Shown here in pieces: positions 8,818 through 19,211 of a DNA stretch of 64,000 bases. The notes beneath the pieces are model-generated. The model saw only the letters and a program-made list of their open reading frames with translations. It ran no database searches and was not told where the DNA came from. The translations under genes and the position numbers were made by a program. The stretch comes from Kosakonia sacchari SP1. GTDB lineage: Bacteria > Pseudomonadota > Gammaproteobacteria > Enterobacterales > Enterobacteriaceae. The stretch's first letter is position 1; the number at the start of each line of letters is the position of its first letter. The stretch covers positions 2,666,001 through 2,730,000 of the forward strand of contig NZ_CP007215.2 of the NCBI RefSeq assembly GCF_000300455.3, in the 5' to 3' direction.

Positions 8818-10464
8818 CTATTTAACGCAGCGGGCACACTGGCCGGATTGAATTTGCTGGAAGAAGTCGTTGCCTTTGTCATCCACAAGGATAAACGCCG
8901 GGAAATCTTCCACTTCAATTTTCCAGATAGCTTCCATTCCGAGTTCCGGATAAGCGACACACTCAAGGCTTTTGATACTGTTCTGCGCCAAGATCGCCGC
9001 CGGGCCGCCAATGCTGCCGAGATAAAAACCACCGTGTTTATGGCAGGCATCCGTCACCTGCTGGCTGCGGTTGCCTTTCGCCAGCATGATCATGCTGCCG
9101 CCCTGCGATTGCAGTTGATCAACATAAGAATCCATACGCCCGGCGGTGGTCGGCCCCAGCGAACCGGAGGCATAACCTTCCGGTGTTTTTGCCGGACCAG
9201 CGTAGTAAATCGGGTGATCTTTAATGTACTGCGGCAGATGCTCGCCGCTGTCCATCAGCTCTTTGAGCTTCGCGTGGGCGATATCGCGCGCAACGATAAT
9301 CGTGCCGGTAAGCGACAAGCGCGTAGAGACCGGGTACTGCGAAAGCTGTTCGAGGATCGCTTTCATCGGGCGGTTAAGATCCACTTTCACCGCTTCGCCT
9401 TCACCGGCCTCGCGCAGCGCTTCCGGAATGTATTTGCCCGGGTTCTGCTCTAAACGTTCCAGCCAGATACCATCGCGGTTGATTTTACCTTTAATGTTGC
9501 GATCGGCAGAACAGGAAACGCCCATGCCGACCGGGCACGATGCGCCATGACGCGGCAGACGGATCACGCGAATGTCGTGAGCGAAATATTTCCCGCCAAA
9601 CTGCGCGCCAAGACCGAGATTCTGCGCTTCCACCAGCAGCTCTTGCTCCAGTTGCACGTCGCGGAACGCCTGTCCGTGCTCATTACCTTCAGTTGGCAGC
9701 GCGTCATAATATTTGGTGGAGGCAAGTTTGACCGTTTTCAGCGTCGCTTCCGCCGATGTACCGCCAATCACAAACGCGACATGGTAAGGCGGACAAGCCG
9801 CCGTACCGAGGGTGCGCATCTTCTCAACCAGATAGTTTTTCAGCTTCGCCGGGGTGATCAGCGCCTTGGTTTCCTGAAACAGGTAGGTCTTATTCGCCGA
9901 GCCGCCGCCTTTGGCGATACAGAGGAATTTGTATTCATCGCCGTCAACACTGTAGAGGTCGATCTGCGCTGGCAGGTTGGTACCGGTATTCACCTCTTTG
10001 TACATATCCAGCGGGGCGTTTTGCGAATAGCGCAGGTTCTCTTCGGTGTAGGTGTTGTAAACACCGCGTGCCAGCGCCGCTTCATCCCCGCCACCGGTCC
10101 AGACGCGCTGGCCTTTCTTGCCCATGATGATCGCCGTGCCGGTATCCTGGCAGGTCGGCAGAATACCTTTCGCGGCAATGTCGGAGTTGCGCAGGAATTG
10201 CAGGGCGACATATTTGTCGTTTTCACTGGCTTCGGGATCGGCAAGGATATCGGCGACCTGCTGCTGGTGCGCCGGGCGCAGTAAAAATGAGGCGTCGTGG
10301 AAAGCGTGTTGCGCCAGCAGCGTCAGCGCTTGCGGATCCACTTTCAGGATCTGCTGGCCTTCGAACTCAGCCACAGAAACATAGTCGCGGCTGAGCAGGT
10401 AGTATTCGGTGTCATCCTTTCCGAGCGGGAAAGGATCCTGATAATAGAAGGGTTTGTTCGACAT
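8818..10464 (-). CDS. fumA: Class I fumarase FumA (4Fe-4S, aerobic)
   Basis: A 548-residue iron-sulfur fumarase, same length as E. coli FumA and clearly its orthologue ([18 protein letters not shown] at the start, [15 protein letters not shown] at the end). Cluster cysteines are in [10 protein letters not shown] (about 105), GTAACPPYH (about 224) and RHGASCPVG (about 318). It converts fumarate to malate in the TCA cycle and is the main enzyme under low-oxygen to microaerobic, iron-replete growth. Start ATG at 10464 fits the family. In E. coli it is regulated by ArcA, Crp and the RyhB small RNA; I did not see unambiguous sites. Confidence 0.97.
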   Translation of the reverse strand: MSNKPFYYQDPFPLGKDDTEYYLLSRDYVSVAEFEGQQILKVDPQALTLLAQHAFHDASFLLRPAHQQQVADILADPEASENDKYVALQFLRNSDIAAKGILPTCQDTGTAIIMGKKGQRVWTGGGDEAALARGVYNTYTEENLRYSQNAPLDMYKEVNTGTNLPAQIDLYSVDGDEYKFLCIAKGGGSANKTYLFQETKALITPAKLKNYLVEKMRTLGTAACPPYHVAFVIGGTSAEATLKTVKLASTKYYDALPTEGNEHGQAFRDVQLEQELLVEAQNLGLGAQFGGKYFAHDIRVIRLPRHGASCPVGMGVSCSADRNIKGKINRDGIWLERLEQNPGKYIPEALREAGEGEAVKVDLNRPMKAILEQLSQYPVSTRLSLTGTIIVARDIAHAKLKELMDSGEHLPQYIKDHPIYYAGPAKTPEGYASGSLGPTTAGRMDSYVDQLQSQGGSMIMLAKGNRSQQVTDACHKHGGFYLGSIGGPAAILAQNSIKSLECVAYPELGMEAIWKIEVEDFPAFILVDDKGNDFFQQIQSGQCARCVK

Positions 10465-10661
10465 TGTTCTCTCACTTACGGCTGATCTGGTTATTGTTCA
10501 GGCAGTCAATCCATCTGCCTGTGTTAAAGCGAGTCGCCATATCCTACACAATTTTTTAACAAAAACTGAGACTAGTACGACTTTTTACCCTCGCAGGTTA
10601 CTTCCGTCGGCTTTGTTGCTTTAATAACGCCATAATTTCATTAATGAGAAAGGGCTTGATA

Positions 10662-11834
10662 ATGCAAAAACTCATCAACTCCGTGCAGAACTACGCCTGG
10701 GGAAGTAAAACGGCATTAACGGATCTCTACGGCATTGCCAATCCTGACAATCTGCCGATGGCAGAATTGTGGATGGGCGCGCACCCGAAGAGCAGCTCAA
10801 AGGTGCAGGATGCCAGCGGCCAGACCCGTGCGTTGCGTGAGGTGATTGATCAGGATAAAACCCGCCTGCTGGGCAGCGCAGTGGCGAATCGTTTTGGCGA
10901 ATTACCGTTTCTGTTTAAAGTGTTATGCGCTGACCAGCCGCTGTCGATTCAGGTGCATCCCAACAAGAAAAACTCCGAGACAGGCTTTGCCAAAGAGAAC
11001 GCCGCAGGTATTCCGCTGGACGCCGCAGAGCGCAACTACAAAGATCCGAACCACAAGCCGGAGCTGGTGTTTGCCCTGACGCCGTTCCTTGCGATGAACG
11101 CCTTTCGCGAGTTTTCCGACATTGTTTCCCTGCTGCAACCGGTGGCGGGCGCACATCCGGCTATCGCCCATTTCCTGCAAGCGCCTGGCGCAGAGCGCCT
11201 GAGCGAGCTTTTTGCCGCGCTGCTCAATATGCAAGGCGAGGAGAAATCCCGCGCGCTGGCGGTGTTGAAATCGGCGCTTGGCAATCACTCCGGCGAACCG
11301 TGGCAGACCATTCGCCTGATTAGCGAGTTCTACCCGGATGACAGCGGCCTCTTCTCTCCGCTGTTGCTGAACGTGGTGAAACTGAACCCAGGCGAAGCGA
11401 TGTTCCTGTTTGCCGAAACCCCGCATGCCTACCTGCAAGGCGTGGCGCTGGAAGTGATGGCGAACTCCGACAACGTCCTGCGCGCCGGGCTGACACCGAA
11501 ATACATCGACATCCCGGAACTGGTAGCGAACGTAAAATTCACGCCGAAACCCGCCAGCGAGCTGCTGACGCAACCGACGCAGCACGGTGCAGCGCTGGAT
11601 TTCCCGATCCCGGTAGACGATTTTGCGTTCTCCCTGCACGATCTCAGCAGCAAGGAAACCCAACTGGCGCAACAGAGCGCGGCCATTGTCTTCTGTGTGG
11701 AAGGCGAAGCGGTGCTCAGCAAAGCGAGCCAGCAATTAGTGCTGAAAGCGGGTGAATCGGCGTTTATTGCCGCCGACGAATCGCCTGTTGGCGTAAGCGG
11801 CACCGGTCGCGTGGCGCGAGTGTTTAATAAGTGA
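10662..11834 (+). CDS. manA: Mannose-6-phosphate isomerase (type I, zinc)
   Basis: ManA interconverts fructose 6-phosphate and mannose 6-phosphate, feeding mannose use and GDP-mannose synthesis. The 390-residue protein (E. coli 391) contains the cupin zinc site in QPLSIQVHPNK, the conserved YKDPNHKPELVFALTPF and the type I signature region HAYLQGVALEVMANSDN. The start MQKLINSVQNYAWGS at 10662 matches the family; an ATG six codons upstream is in frame but adds residues not found in relatives. The gene is divergent from fumA and ends before a strong terminator. Confidence 0.97.
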   Translation: MQKLINSVQNYAWGSKTALTDLYGIANPDNLPMAELWMGAHPKSSSKVQDASGQTRALREVIDQDKTRLLGSAVANRFGELPFLFKVLCADQPLSIQVHPNKKNSETGFAKENAAGIPLDAAERNYKDPNHKPELVFALTPFLAMNAFREFSDIVSLLQPVAGAHPAIAHFLQAPGAERLSELFAALLNMQGEEKSRALAVLKSALGNHSGEPWQTIRLISEFYPDDSGLFSPLLLNVVKLNPGEAMFLFAETPHAYLQGVALEVMANSDNVLRAGLTPKYIDIPELVANVKFTPKPASELLTQPTQHGAALDFPIPVDDFAFSLHDLSSKETQLAQQSAAIVFCVEGEAVLSKASQQLVLKAGESAFIAADESPVGVSGTGRVARVFNK

Positions 11835-11894
11835 GAGTAAGTTACTGAACTTTTTAGCAAGGATTGCTAAGCTTGAAGGCACATCACTCGACAT

Positions 11895-11926
11895 CCAGGC
11901 GGCGTTAACCGCCTGGTTTCTTTTTT
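11895..11926 (+). terminator. Rho-independent terminator of manA
   Basis: Stem CCAGGCGG / CCGCCTGG with loop CGTTAA and a T-rich tail. It ends 13 bases before the ydgA start. Confidence 0.88.
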
Positions 11927-11939
11927 AGGGATAAATATT

Positions 11940-13469
11940 ATGAAAAAAACGTGGGTTGCCGCAGGGATTATCGTCGCGCTCGGTATCGTCTGGACGGGCG
12001 GAGCCTGGTACACCGGCAAACAACTTGAAGGTCGTCTGGCGGAGATGGTCAGCCAGGCGAATGCGCAAATTAAGCGCAATGCGCCGGAGGCCAATATTGA
12101 GCTCTCTGCGCAGGATTACCAGCGCGGCCTCTTTTCCAGCCAGTTAACCTTGAATATTAAACCGCTCGCCGGCAGCACCAATACGTGGCTGAAGCCGGGG
12201 CAAGCCATTGTTCTGCATGAGACGGTCGATCATGGCCCCTTCCCGCTGGCGCAGCTTAAAACCTTTAGCCTGACGCCTGCGATGGCTTCCGTGCATACGC
12301 AACTGGTCAATAACGAAGTGACAAAAGGGCTGTTTGATATTGCCAAAGGACAGGCGCCCTTCTCTGCTGACACCCGCATTGGCTATAGCGGCGATACCCG
12401 CACGGATGTCACGCTGAGCCCGCTGAATTCAGAAAAAGACGGCGACAAAGTTGCCTTTAGCGGCGGTCATTTCCGCTTCAGCGCGGACAGCCAAGGTAAC
12501 GCTCTGGCGCTGAGCGGCGAAGCCGAAAGCGGCCTGGTGGATACGGTGAATGAGTATGGGCAGAAAGTGCAGCTCTCGTTCAATAACCTGAAAACTGACG
12601 GTTCCAGCGAGATGTCCAGCTTTGATGAGCGTACCGGCAACCAGAAGATGAGCCTCGATAAGCTCGCGATTTCTATTGAAAATAAAGAGATGGCGCTGCT
12701 CGAAGGCATGAACTTAACCGCAAAATCTGAGGTTGCGGATGACAAAAAGAGCCTCAACAGCCAGTTGGATTACGCCCTGAACAGCCTGAAGGTGCAGGGC
12801 CAGGATCTCGGCAGCGGAAAACTGACGCTGAAAGTGGGCCAGATTGACGGCAAAGCCTGGCACCAGGCCAGCGAGCAGTACGACGCGCAAATCCGTGCCT
12901 TAATGGCACAGCCGGATATCGCGCAGAACCCGGAACTCTACCAGCAGAAAGCCACCGAAGCGTTCCTCAGCATTGTTCCGCTGTTGCTGAAAGGTGAACC
13001 CGTGTTGACCGTTGCGCCGTTAAGCTGGAAAAACGCCAAAGGCGAAGCGACCTTTAATCTGTCCCTGTTCCTGAAAGATCCGTCAACCGCAACCGGCACG
13101 CCGCAAACGCTGGCCGAGCAAGTTGACCGCACGGTGAAATCCCTCGACAGCAAGCTGACGATCCCGCTGGATATGGCCACCGAAATGATGACTCAGGTGG
13201 CAAAACTTGAAGGCTATCAACAAGAGGACGCGGCGAAACTGGCAAGCCAGCAGGTGAAAGGCCTGGCGGCGATGGGCCAGATGTTCCGCATCACTACCGT
13301 GGAAAACAACAGCATCCTCACCAGCCTGCAATATGCGAACGGCCAGGTGACGCTGAATGGCGAAAAAATGCCGCTCGAGCAATTTGTCGGGATGTTTGGT
13401 ATGCCAGGGCTACAGCCTGCCCAACCGGACGACGCGACACCACCTGTTCCGGCAGTACCGCAGCAGTAA
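11940..13469 (+). CDS. ydgA: DUF945 family protein YdgA
   Basis: A 509-residue protein (E. coli 502) with one N-terminal hydrophobic segment (residues 5-23, VAAGIIVALGIVWTGGAWY) that acts as signal anchor, leaving a large periplasmic part. It belongs to the DUF945 family, whose members are structurally related to the AsmA-like/TAMB group by general features; no biochemical activity is assigned. Conserved stretches include VDHGPFPLAQLK and DLGSGKLTLKVGQIDGKAWH. The C-terminus is proline-rich. It has a start 13 bases after the manA terminator and its own terminator, so it is probably monocistronic. Confidence 0.92.
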   Translation: MKKTWVAAGIIVALGIVWTGGAWYTGKQLEGRLAEMVSQANAQIKRNAPEANIELSAQDYQRGLFSSQLTLNIKPLAGSTNTWLKPGQAIVLHETVDHGPFPLAQLKTFSLTPAMASVHTQLVNNEVTKGLFDIAKGQAPFSADTRIGYSGDTRTDVTLSPLNSEKDGDKVAFSGGHFRFSADSQGNALALSGEAESGLVDTVNEYGQKVQLSFNNLKTDGSSEMSSFDERTGNQKMSLDKLAISIENKEMALLEGMNLTAKSEVADDKKSLNSQLDYALNSLKVQGQDLGSGKLTLKVGQIDGKAWHQASEQYDAQIRALMAQPDIAQNPELYQQKATEAFLSIVPLLLKGEPVLTVAPLSWKNAKGEATFNLSLFLKDPSTATGTPQTLAEQVDRTVKSLDSKLTIPLDMATEMMTQVAKLEGYQQEDAAKLASQQVKGLAAMGQMFRITTVENNSILTSLQYANGQVTLNGEKMPLEQFVGMFGMPGLQPAQPDDATPPVPAVPQQ

Positions 13470-13474
13470 TTTTC

Positions 13475-13500
13475 AGCCCCTTTCGAGGGCTTTTTATTTT
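13475..13500 (+). terminator. Rho-independent terminator of ydgA
   Basis: Short stem AGCCC / GGGCT followed by TTTTTATTTT. Confidence 0.7.
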
Positions 13501-13634
13501 CTGGTCGGTCATCTTGCCGGAATCCGAAAACGACAACCCCGTTACCGGCTCGCGTTTTTTGCGCGACAAAAACTGATAAAACCGTCTGCGCTCTGCGCAT
13601 CCGCCAGAGCATTCTTTTTACGTAAGGAGAGGTT

Positions 13635-15248
13635 ATGGCGGGGAAAACCGCGCAAAAAGCGAACCTGTGGGCATTTTTCCAGCAGCTCGGTAAAACCTTT
13701 ATGCTGCCCGTCGCGCTGCTGTCGTTTTGCGGCATTATGCTCGGCATTGGCAGCTCGCTGAGCAGCCGCGATGTGATAACACTGCTGCCGGTGTTAAGCC
13801 ATCCGCTGCTGCAGGCCATTTTTATCTGGATGAACAAAATTGGCTCGTTCGCGTTCAGTTTCCTGCCGGTGATGTTCTGTATCGCGATTCCACTGGGACT
13901 GGCGCGTGAAGATAAGGGCGTGGCGGCTTTTTCTGGTTTTGTCGGCTATGCGGTGATGAACCTGGCGGTGAATTTCTGGCTCACCGCGCAGGGCATATTG
14001 CCCACTAACGATGCGTCACTGCTCAAAGCGCATAACGTGCAGAATGTGCTCGGCATCCAGTCCATTGATACCGGGATCCTCGGCGCGGTGATTGCCGGGA
14101 TTATTATCTGGCGTTTACATGAACGCTTTCACACCCTGCGCCTGCCGGACGCGCTGGCCTTTTTCGGCGGTACGCGCTCGGTGCCGATTGTCACCAGTGT
14201 CGTGATGGGCGTAGTGGGGCTTGCGATCCCGCTGGTCTGGCCGTGGTTTGCCATGGCGATTAGCGGCCTGGGGCACATTATCGATCGCGCCGGAGATTTC
14301 GGGCCGATGATTTTCGGCACTGGCGAACGCCTGCTGCTGCCCTTTGGTCTGCAACATATTCTGGTGGCGTTGATCCGTTTTACTGAAGCTGGCGGAACGA
14401 TGGAGGTTTGCGGACACAGCGTCAGCGGCGCATTGACCATTTTCCAGGCGCAGCTTAACTGCCCGCAAACACACGGTTTCGCTGAAAGCGCGACGCGTTT
14501 TCTCTCACAAGGCAAGATGCCCGCTTTCCTCGGCGGCTTACCCGGCGCGGCGCTGGCGATGTACCACTGCGCACGGCCTGAAAATCGCCATAAAATAAAA
14601 GGCTTGATGATTTCCGGCGTGATTGCCTGCGTGGTGGGCGGTACGACCGAACCGATCGAATTCCTGTTCCTGTTTGTCGCCCCGGTGCTCTATTTAATTC
14701 ATGCCGTGCTCACCGGCCTGGGCTTTACCGTGATGGCCGTGCTCGGCGTGACGATCGGCAACACGGACGGCAATGTGATTGATTTCATTGTCTTCGGCGT
14801 GCTGCACGGTTTGGCAACAAAGTGGTATCTGGTACCGCTGGTTGCCGCCATCTGGTTCGCCGTTTACTACGCCTTATTCCGTTTCGCTATCACCCATTTC
14901 GACCTGAAAACACCGGGGCGCGACAACACAGTGGCGGAAAGCGCAGACGCCGCAACGCAAGGTGTGACGGGCAAATCCGGTTATGACGTTCCTGCCCTGC
15001 TCGACGCACTCGGCGGAGCGGATAACGTCGCAACGCTGGATAACTGCATTACCCGCTTACGCCTGTCGGTGAATGCGATGGATAACGTCAATGTTGACGC
15101 CCTCAAGGCCAACCGTGCGATTGGCGTTATCAAAGTGAATGAACATGACCTGCAAGTGGTAATTGGGCCACAGGTTCAGTCGGTAAAAGATGAAATGGCG
15201 CAGCTCATCAAGGCGCAACAATTTGGCACCCCGGTGGAGGCGGAATAA
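13635..15248 (+). CDS. malX: PTS maltose/glucose-type EIICB component MalX
   Basis: A 537-residue fusion (E. coli 530) of an EIIC membrane domain (about residues 15-430, around ten membrane segments) and a C-terminal EIIB domain (about 450-530) with the phosphorylated cysteine Cys471 in LDNCITRLRLS. It can take up glucose and maltose when expressed in E. coli; its real substrate is unknown. Conserved EIIC segments include GERLLLPFGLQHILVALIRFT and TEPIEFLFLFVAPVLY. malY follows after two bases. In K-12 the repressor gene malI is divergent just upstream; here no malI exists, although a half-site-like GATAAAAC remains at 13575-13582 in the promoter region. Confidence 0.96.
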   Translation: MAGKTAQKANLWAFFQQLGKTFMLPVALLSFCGIMLGIGSSLSSRDVITLLPVLSHPLLQAIFIWMNKIGSFAFSFLPVMFCIAIPLGLAREDKGVAAFSGFVGYAVMNLAVNFWLTAQGILPTNDASLLKAHNVQNVLGIQSIDTGILGAVIAGIIIWRLHERFHTLRLPDALAFFGGTRSVPIVTSVVMGVVGLAIPLVWPWFAMAISGLGHIIDRAGDFGPMIFGTGERLLLPFGLQHILVALIRFTEAGGTMEVCGHSVSGALTIFQAQLNCPQTHGFAESATRFLSQGKMPAFLGGLPGAALAMYHCARPENRHKIKGLMISGVIACVVGGTTEPIEFLFLFVAPVLYLIHAVLTGLGFTVMAVLGVTIGNTDGNVIDFIVFGVLHGLATKWYLVPLVAAIWFAVYYALFRFAITHFDLKTPGRDNTVAESADAATQGVTGKSGYDVPALLDALGGADNVATLDNCITRLRLSVNAMDNVNVDALKANRAIGVIKVNEHDLQVVIGPQVQSVKDEMAQLIKAQQFGTPVEAE

Positions 15249-15250
15249 AA

Positions 15251-16435
15251 ATGACCAGGGATACGTTCGATTTCTCCACCCCCATTGACCGCCACGGCAC
15301 TTGGTGTACGCAGTGGGATTATGTTGCCGATCGCTTTGGCCGCGCGGACTTACTCCCTTTCACGATTTCCGACATGGATTTTGCCACCGCACCGTGCGTA
15401 ATTGACGCGCTACAACAGCGGCTTACCCATGGTGTGCTGGGTTACAGCCGCTGGAAAAACGAGGAATTTCTGGGTGCCATCTCGCACTGGATGACCAGCC
15501 GCTTTACTACGCAGATTGACGCTGAAAGCATTGTTTATGGCCCGTCGGTTATCTGGATGATTGCCGAAATGATCCGCCAGTGGTCGCAGCCGGGCGATGG
15601 CATCGTGGTTCATACCCCGGCGTACGACGCGTTTTATAAAGCCATTCAGGGGAATCAGCGGCAGTTGCTGGCCGTGCCGCTACAACACAACAATGCAGGT
15701 TGGTTTTGCGATATGGCGCAGCTCGACGCCGTGCTGGCAAGACCGGAGAGTAAAATCCTGCTGCTGTGCAGCCCGCAAAACCCGACCGGCAAAGTGTGGA
15801 CTCGCCATGAACTGGAAACCATGGCAGCACTGTGTGAACGCCATAACGTGAGAGTGATAAGCGATGAAATTCATATGGATATGGTCTGGAGCAGCCGACC
15901 GCACATTCCCTGGAGCGCGGTTGCACGCGGGCCGTGGGCGCTGTTTAGTTCGGCATCGAAAAGCTTCAACATTCCCGCACTGACCGGCGCATGGGGGCTT
16001 ATTGATGATGCACCGTCGCGCAATGGCTGGCTGGAGGCGCTGAAAAACAGCAACGGTCTCTCCTCGCCGGCAGTGCTATCGATCGTTGCCCATATCGCCG
16101 CTTACCGCGACGGCGCGCCCTGGCTGGATGCGCTTCGTGCTTACCTGCGCGCCAATCTGGTTTATCTGGCAGAGCGCCTGAATAACGCCTTTCCGGCGCT
16201 GAACTGGCAAGTGCCGGAATCCACCTATCTGGCCTGGATAGATTTGCGCCCGTTAGGGATTGATGATTCCGCGCTGCAAAAAGCGCTGATCGAGGAGCAA
16301 AACGTGGCCATTATGCGCGGCGATACTTACGGCGCGGAAGGCCGGGGGTTTGTGCGCCTGAATGTCGGTTGCCCACGGGTAAAACTCGAGCAAGGCGTGA
16401 AGAGATTAATCGCGGCCTTAGCGTCGCTTCATTAA
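15251..16435 (+). CDS. malY: PLP-dependent beta-cystathionase / MalT modulator MalY
   Basis: A 394-residue fold-type I pyridoxal-phosphate enzyme (E. coli 390) that cleaves C-S bonds of cystathionine and, in E. coli, also binds and inhibits the maltose activator MalT. The PLP lysine is Lys237 in SSASKSFNIPALTGAW; upstream motifs CSPQNPTGKVW and SDEIHMD are standard. It starts two bases after malX and forms an operon with it. No maltose regulon genes are in the window, so whether MalT control applies here is inference from the orthologue. Confidence 0.96.
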   Translation: MTRDTFDFSTPIDRHGTWCTQWDYVADRFGRADLLPFTISDMDFATAPCVIDALQQRLTHGVLGYSRWKNEEFLGAISHWMTSRFTTQIDAESIVYGPSVIWMIAEMIRQWSQPGDGIVVHTPAYDAFYKAIQGNQRQLLAVPLQHNNAGWFCDMAQLDAVLARPESKILLLCSPQNPTGKVWTRHELETMAALCERHNVRVISDEIHMDMVWSSRPHIPWSAVARGPWALFSSASKSFNIPALTGAWGLIDDAPSRNGWLEALKNSNGLSSPAVLSIVAHIAAYRDGAPWLDALRAYLRANLVYLAERLNNAFPALNWQVPESTYLAWIDLRPLGIDDSALQKALIEEQNVAIMRGDTYGAEGRGFVRLNVGCPRVKLEQGVKRLIAALASLH

Positions 16436-16498
16436 GCCAATATTTGCGCAACTCGCCATCCGGGTTGCGCAAGATAGCTTTTTACCGCCTTTTGTCTC

Positions 16499-16504
16499 TA
16501 TAAT
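16499..16504 (+). promoter_or_regulatory. -10 element of the add promoter
   Basis: A perfect TATAAT lies 33 bases upstream of the add start codon; the -35 at the matching distance (AGCTTT) is poor. Confidence 0.55.
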
Positions 16505-16536
16505 GGCGAGCACTTTCTTAAAATAAGAGTGCGACC

Positions 16537-17538
16537 ATGATTGATCCCAACCTGCCGTTAACTGATATTCATCGCCATCTCGACGGAAACATCCGTGCAC
16601 AAACGATTCTGGATCTTGGCCGCCAGTACAATCTGCCCCTGCCTGCACAAACCCTTGAAGCCCTGCGTCCGCATGTTCAGGTCACCTCTAATGAACCGGA
16701 TTTGGTCAGCTTCCTCGCAAAACTCGACTGGGGTGTCAAAGTGCTGGCGTCGCTGGATGCCTGTCGCCGCGTCGCTTACGAAAACATGCAAGACGCGGCG
16801 CTGAACGGGTTGCACTACGTTGAACTGCGCTTTTCGCCTGGTTACATGGCGATGACCCATAACCTGCCGGTAGCGGGCGTTGTGGAAGCGGTGATTGCCG
16901 GTGTACGCGACGGGAGCCGTGATTTCAACGTACAGGCGCGCTTAATCGGCATTATGAGCCGTACCTTCGGCGAGGCCGCATGTTTACAGGAACTCGATGC
17001 GCTGCTGGCGCACCGTGACGGCATTACCGCGCTGGATCTGGCCGGTGATGAACTGGGTTTCCCCGGCAGCCTTTTCCTTTCACATTTTAACCGCGCACGT
17101 GATGCGGGCTGGCAGATTACGGTTCATGCGGGCGAAGCCGCCGGTCCGGAAAGCATCTGGCAGGCGATTCGTGAACTCGGCGCCGTACGAATCGGACACG
17201 GCGTGAAAGCGATTGAAGATGCCGCGCTGATGGATTTCCTTGCTGAACAGCGGATTGGTATTGAATCCTGTCTGACCTCGAATATTCAGACCAGCACCGT
17301 ACCGTCACTTGCCCGCCATCCGCTGAAGACCTTCCTTGAACATGGCATCCTGGCGAGCATCAATACCGACGATCCGGCGGTACAAGGTGTCGAGATTGGT
17401 CATGAATATCAGGTTGCCGCCCCGGCTGCCGGGCTGAGCCGCGAGCAGATCCGTCAGGCACAGATTAACGGCCTGGAAATGGCGTTCCTCAGCGCAGAGG
17501 AAAAACAAGCGCTGCGCGACAGTGTTGCGAAGGCATAA
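16537..17538 (+). CDS. add: Adenosine deaminase
   Basis: Add deaminates adenosine and deoxyadenosine to inosine and deoxyinosine in purine salvage. The 333-residue length equals E. coli. Zinc ligands are His12 and His14 (DIHRHLDGN), His197 with the catalytic Glu200 in HAGEAAG, and Asp in SINTDDP near residue 278; [13 protein letters not shown] is also conserved. The start is fixed by [12 protein letters not shown] and the preceding perfect -10. It shares a bidirectional terminator with the convergent ydgJ. The purine link recurs further right with purR and punR/punC. Confidence 0.97.
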   Translation: MIDPNLPLTDIHRHLDGNIRAQTILDLGRQYNLPLPAQTLEALRPHVQVTSNEPDLVSFLAKLDWGVKVLASLDACRRVAYENMQDAALNGLHYVELRFSPGYMAMTHNLPVAGVVEAVIAGVRDGSRDFNVQARLIGIMSRTFGEAACLQELDALLAHRDGITALDLAGDELGFPGSLFLSHFNRARDAGWQITVHAGEAAGPESIWQAIRELGAVRIGHGVKAIEDAALMDFLAEQRIGIESCLTSNIQTSTVPSLARHPLKTFLEHGILASINTDDPAVQGVEIGHEYQVAAPAAGLSREQIRQAQINGLEMAFLSAEEKQALRDSVAKA

Positions 17539-17552
17539 GAAGGAAGAAGAAA

Positions 17553-17585
17553 ACCGCTCACGACACTGCGTGAGCGGTAATTTTT
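17553..17585. terminator. Bidirectional terminator between add and ydgJ
   Basis: A 10-bp perfect stem ACCGCTCACG / CGTGAGCGGT with loop ACACTG, flanked by TAATTTTT on one side and an A-run on the other. Confidence 0.88.
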
Positions 17586-18625
17586 CAGGTCAGACTCAGC
17601 GTAGAACGATGTTTTGCAGATTCAATGCCCAGCTCAATCAACTCCATTATCTGGATCGCCTGGCTGGCCGGAACCGGGTTTTCCCCCACGCCGTTCAGCG
17701 CATCGCGAATGGCCGCGTAATAGGCCGGATAGTTGCCTGGTAGCGTCAGCCAGTTCTCTTCCGTACGATCTTCACCGTCAACGCGGGTTAATACGCCGTC
17801 GCGCATGTCATAACCCCAGTCGGCTTGCGGCAGCCGCGCGCCGCTTTTCAGGCACTCTTCCTGCGGGTCCAGCCCATATTTCACATAACTGCCGCGCGAG
17901 CCATGTACGATATAACGGGCCGATTCTGCGGCGGCCAGCATGGTGCCATGCAGCACAACGCGCCGCTGCGGGTAGGCAAGCACCGCGTGAAAATAGTCTG
18001 TGGATTGCGCACCAGGGCGTAACTGCGCCAGATCTACCGTCAGTGATACCGGTAATCCGAAGAGGTTAACCGCCTGATCGAGCAGATGCGGTGCCAAATC
18101 ATACCAGATGCCGCTGCCGGGCCCGCCTTGCTCGCGCCAGCGGTTACGCACCTGCGGACGGAAACGGTCAAAATGCGATTCGAAATAAGCCACTTCGCCC
18201 AGCGCGCCGTCAGCCAGCAAGGCTTTGAGCGTCAGAAAATCACTGTCCCAACGGCGGTTATGGAACACCGACAACACACGTCCGAGGCTACGCGCCAGCG
18301 CGTCCAGCTCACGAGATTGTGACAGTGTCACCGTAAAGGGTTTGTCCACCACCACATGTTTGCCTGCTTCCTGCGCCGCTTTGGCCAGCGGAAAATGGGT
18401 ATCGTTCGGCGTGGGGATAACAATCAGGTCAATCGACGGATCGTTAAACAGATGCTTCGGCTCAGAGACAACCGGCACGGCTGGCCAATCCGCTTTTACT
18501 TTCGATTCGTCACTGCTGGAAATCGCGGCCAGCTCCATTCCCGCCGTTCCGGCAATCAACGGCGCATGAAATGTTTTGCTGGCGTAGCCATAACCTATTA
18601 ATCCGACACGGACATTATCGCTCAT
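17585..18625 (-). CDS. ydgJ: Gfo/Idh/MocA-family oxidoreductase YdgJ
   Basis: A 346-residue NAD(P)-dependent oxidoreductase with an N-terminal Rossmann fold (VGLIGYGYASKTFHAPLI) and the family's catalytic VVDKPF motif near residue 95. The substrate is unknown, probably a sugar or cyclitol judging by the family. Length equals E. coli YdgJ. The start at 18625 (MSDNVRVGLIG, preceded by GGAGAG) is chosen over an upstream in-frame codon giving 19 unrelated residues. It stands alone, convergent with add. Confidence 0.94.
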   Translation of the reverse strand: MSDNVRVGLIGYGYASKTFHAPLIAGTAGMELAAISSSDESKVKADWPAVPVVSEPKHLFNDPSIDLIVIPTPNDTHFPLAKAAQEAGKHVVVDKPFTVTLSQSRELDALARSLGRVLSVFHNRRWDSDFLTLKALLADGALGEVAYFESHFDRFRPQVRNRWREQGGPGSGIWYDLAPHLLDQAVNLFGLPVSLTVDLAQLRPGAQSTDYFHAVLAYPQRRVVLHGTMLAAAESARYIVHGSRGSYVKYGLDPQEECLKSGARLPQADWGYDMRDGVLTRVDGEDRTEENWLTLPGNYPAYYAAIRDALNGVGENPVPASQAIQIMELIELGIESAKHRSTLSLT

Positions 18626-18828
18626 AGAGTGGTCTCTCCTTATTGGAACGTCTATTTCACACCATCTGCCAGGTGGCGACAACCGCTTCAGTAACCCATT
18701 AGCGAAACGAATGAATTTAGCGTGCTCAGCCCTGGTTTCTGCCTAAAAAATCTGCTTAAATCTGCAACCAGGCACCGATTTTTATCGACAGCCGCAGACA
18801 AAAGTAAACATCAGGGAGTAGTAAAAGT

Positions 18829-18966
18829 ATGGCCGGTATTTTCAATCGGATTATTGAATTAATGGGCTGGGTGGTACTCGGCGTATCGACCATTCTTTTG
18901 GTTTTTGCCAGCCATATCGATAATTATCAGCCCCCTGAACAGAACGTCGCGGCGCAAAAGAAATAA
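18829..18966 (+). CDS. blr: Small membrane protein Blr (beta-lactam resistance)
   Basis: A 45-residue protein too short for routine gene finding: MAGIFNRIIELMGW, one membrane helix, then the conserved tail ASHIDNYQPPEQ, which matches E. coli Blr (41 residues). GGGAG precedes the ATG by ten bases. In E. coli Blr joins the divisome, interacts with early division proteins, and its loss increases beta-lactam sensitivity. The product is four residues longer than in K-12, mainly at the C-terminus. The 245 bases downstream to cnu hold no other gene that I can support. Confidence 0.9.
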   Translation: MAGIFNRIIELMGWVVLGVSTILLVFASHIDNYQPPEQNVAAQKK

Positions 18967-19211
18967 TCGCCGCTGTAAAACGCGCAAAGTGCAACTCAGC
19001 GTCATATGTTTATTGCCAGTCATGGCGAAGGGCGTTAATCTTCACAGCCGGGTGCTGTTCTGGTGCCTGGTTTCACCTGAAAAGAAAACTCTTAATTTTG
19101 TGGCAGACCATTCCTGTGCTATTTACGCTCGGGTAATAATGTTTATTATTCGTACAAAATTAGCCTGCGTATATTTTCTGCCTCTTTCATATTATATGGA
19201 CACCCCTCGAC

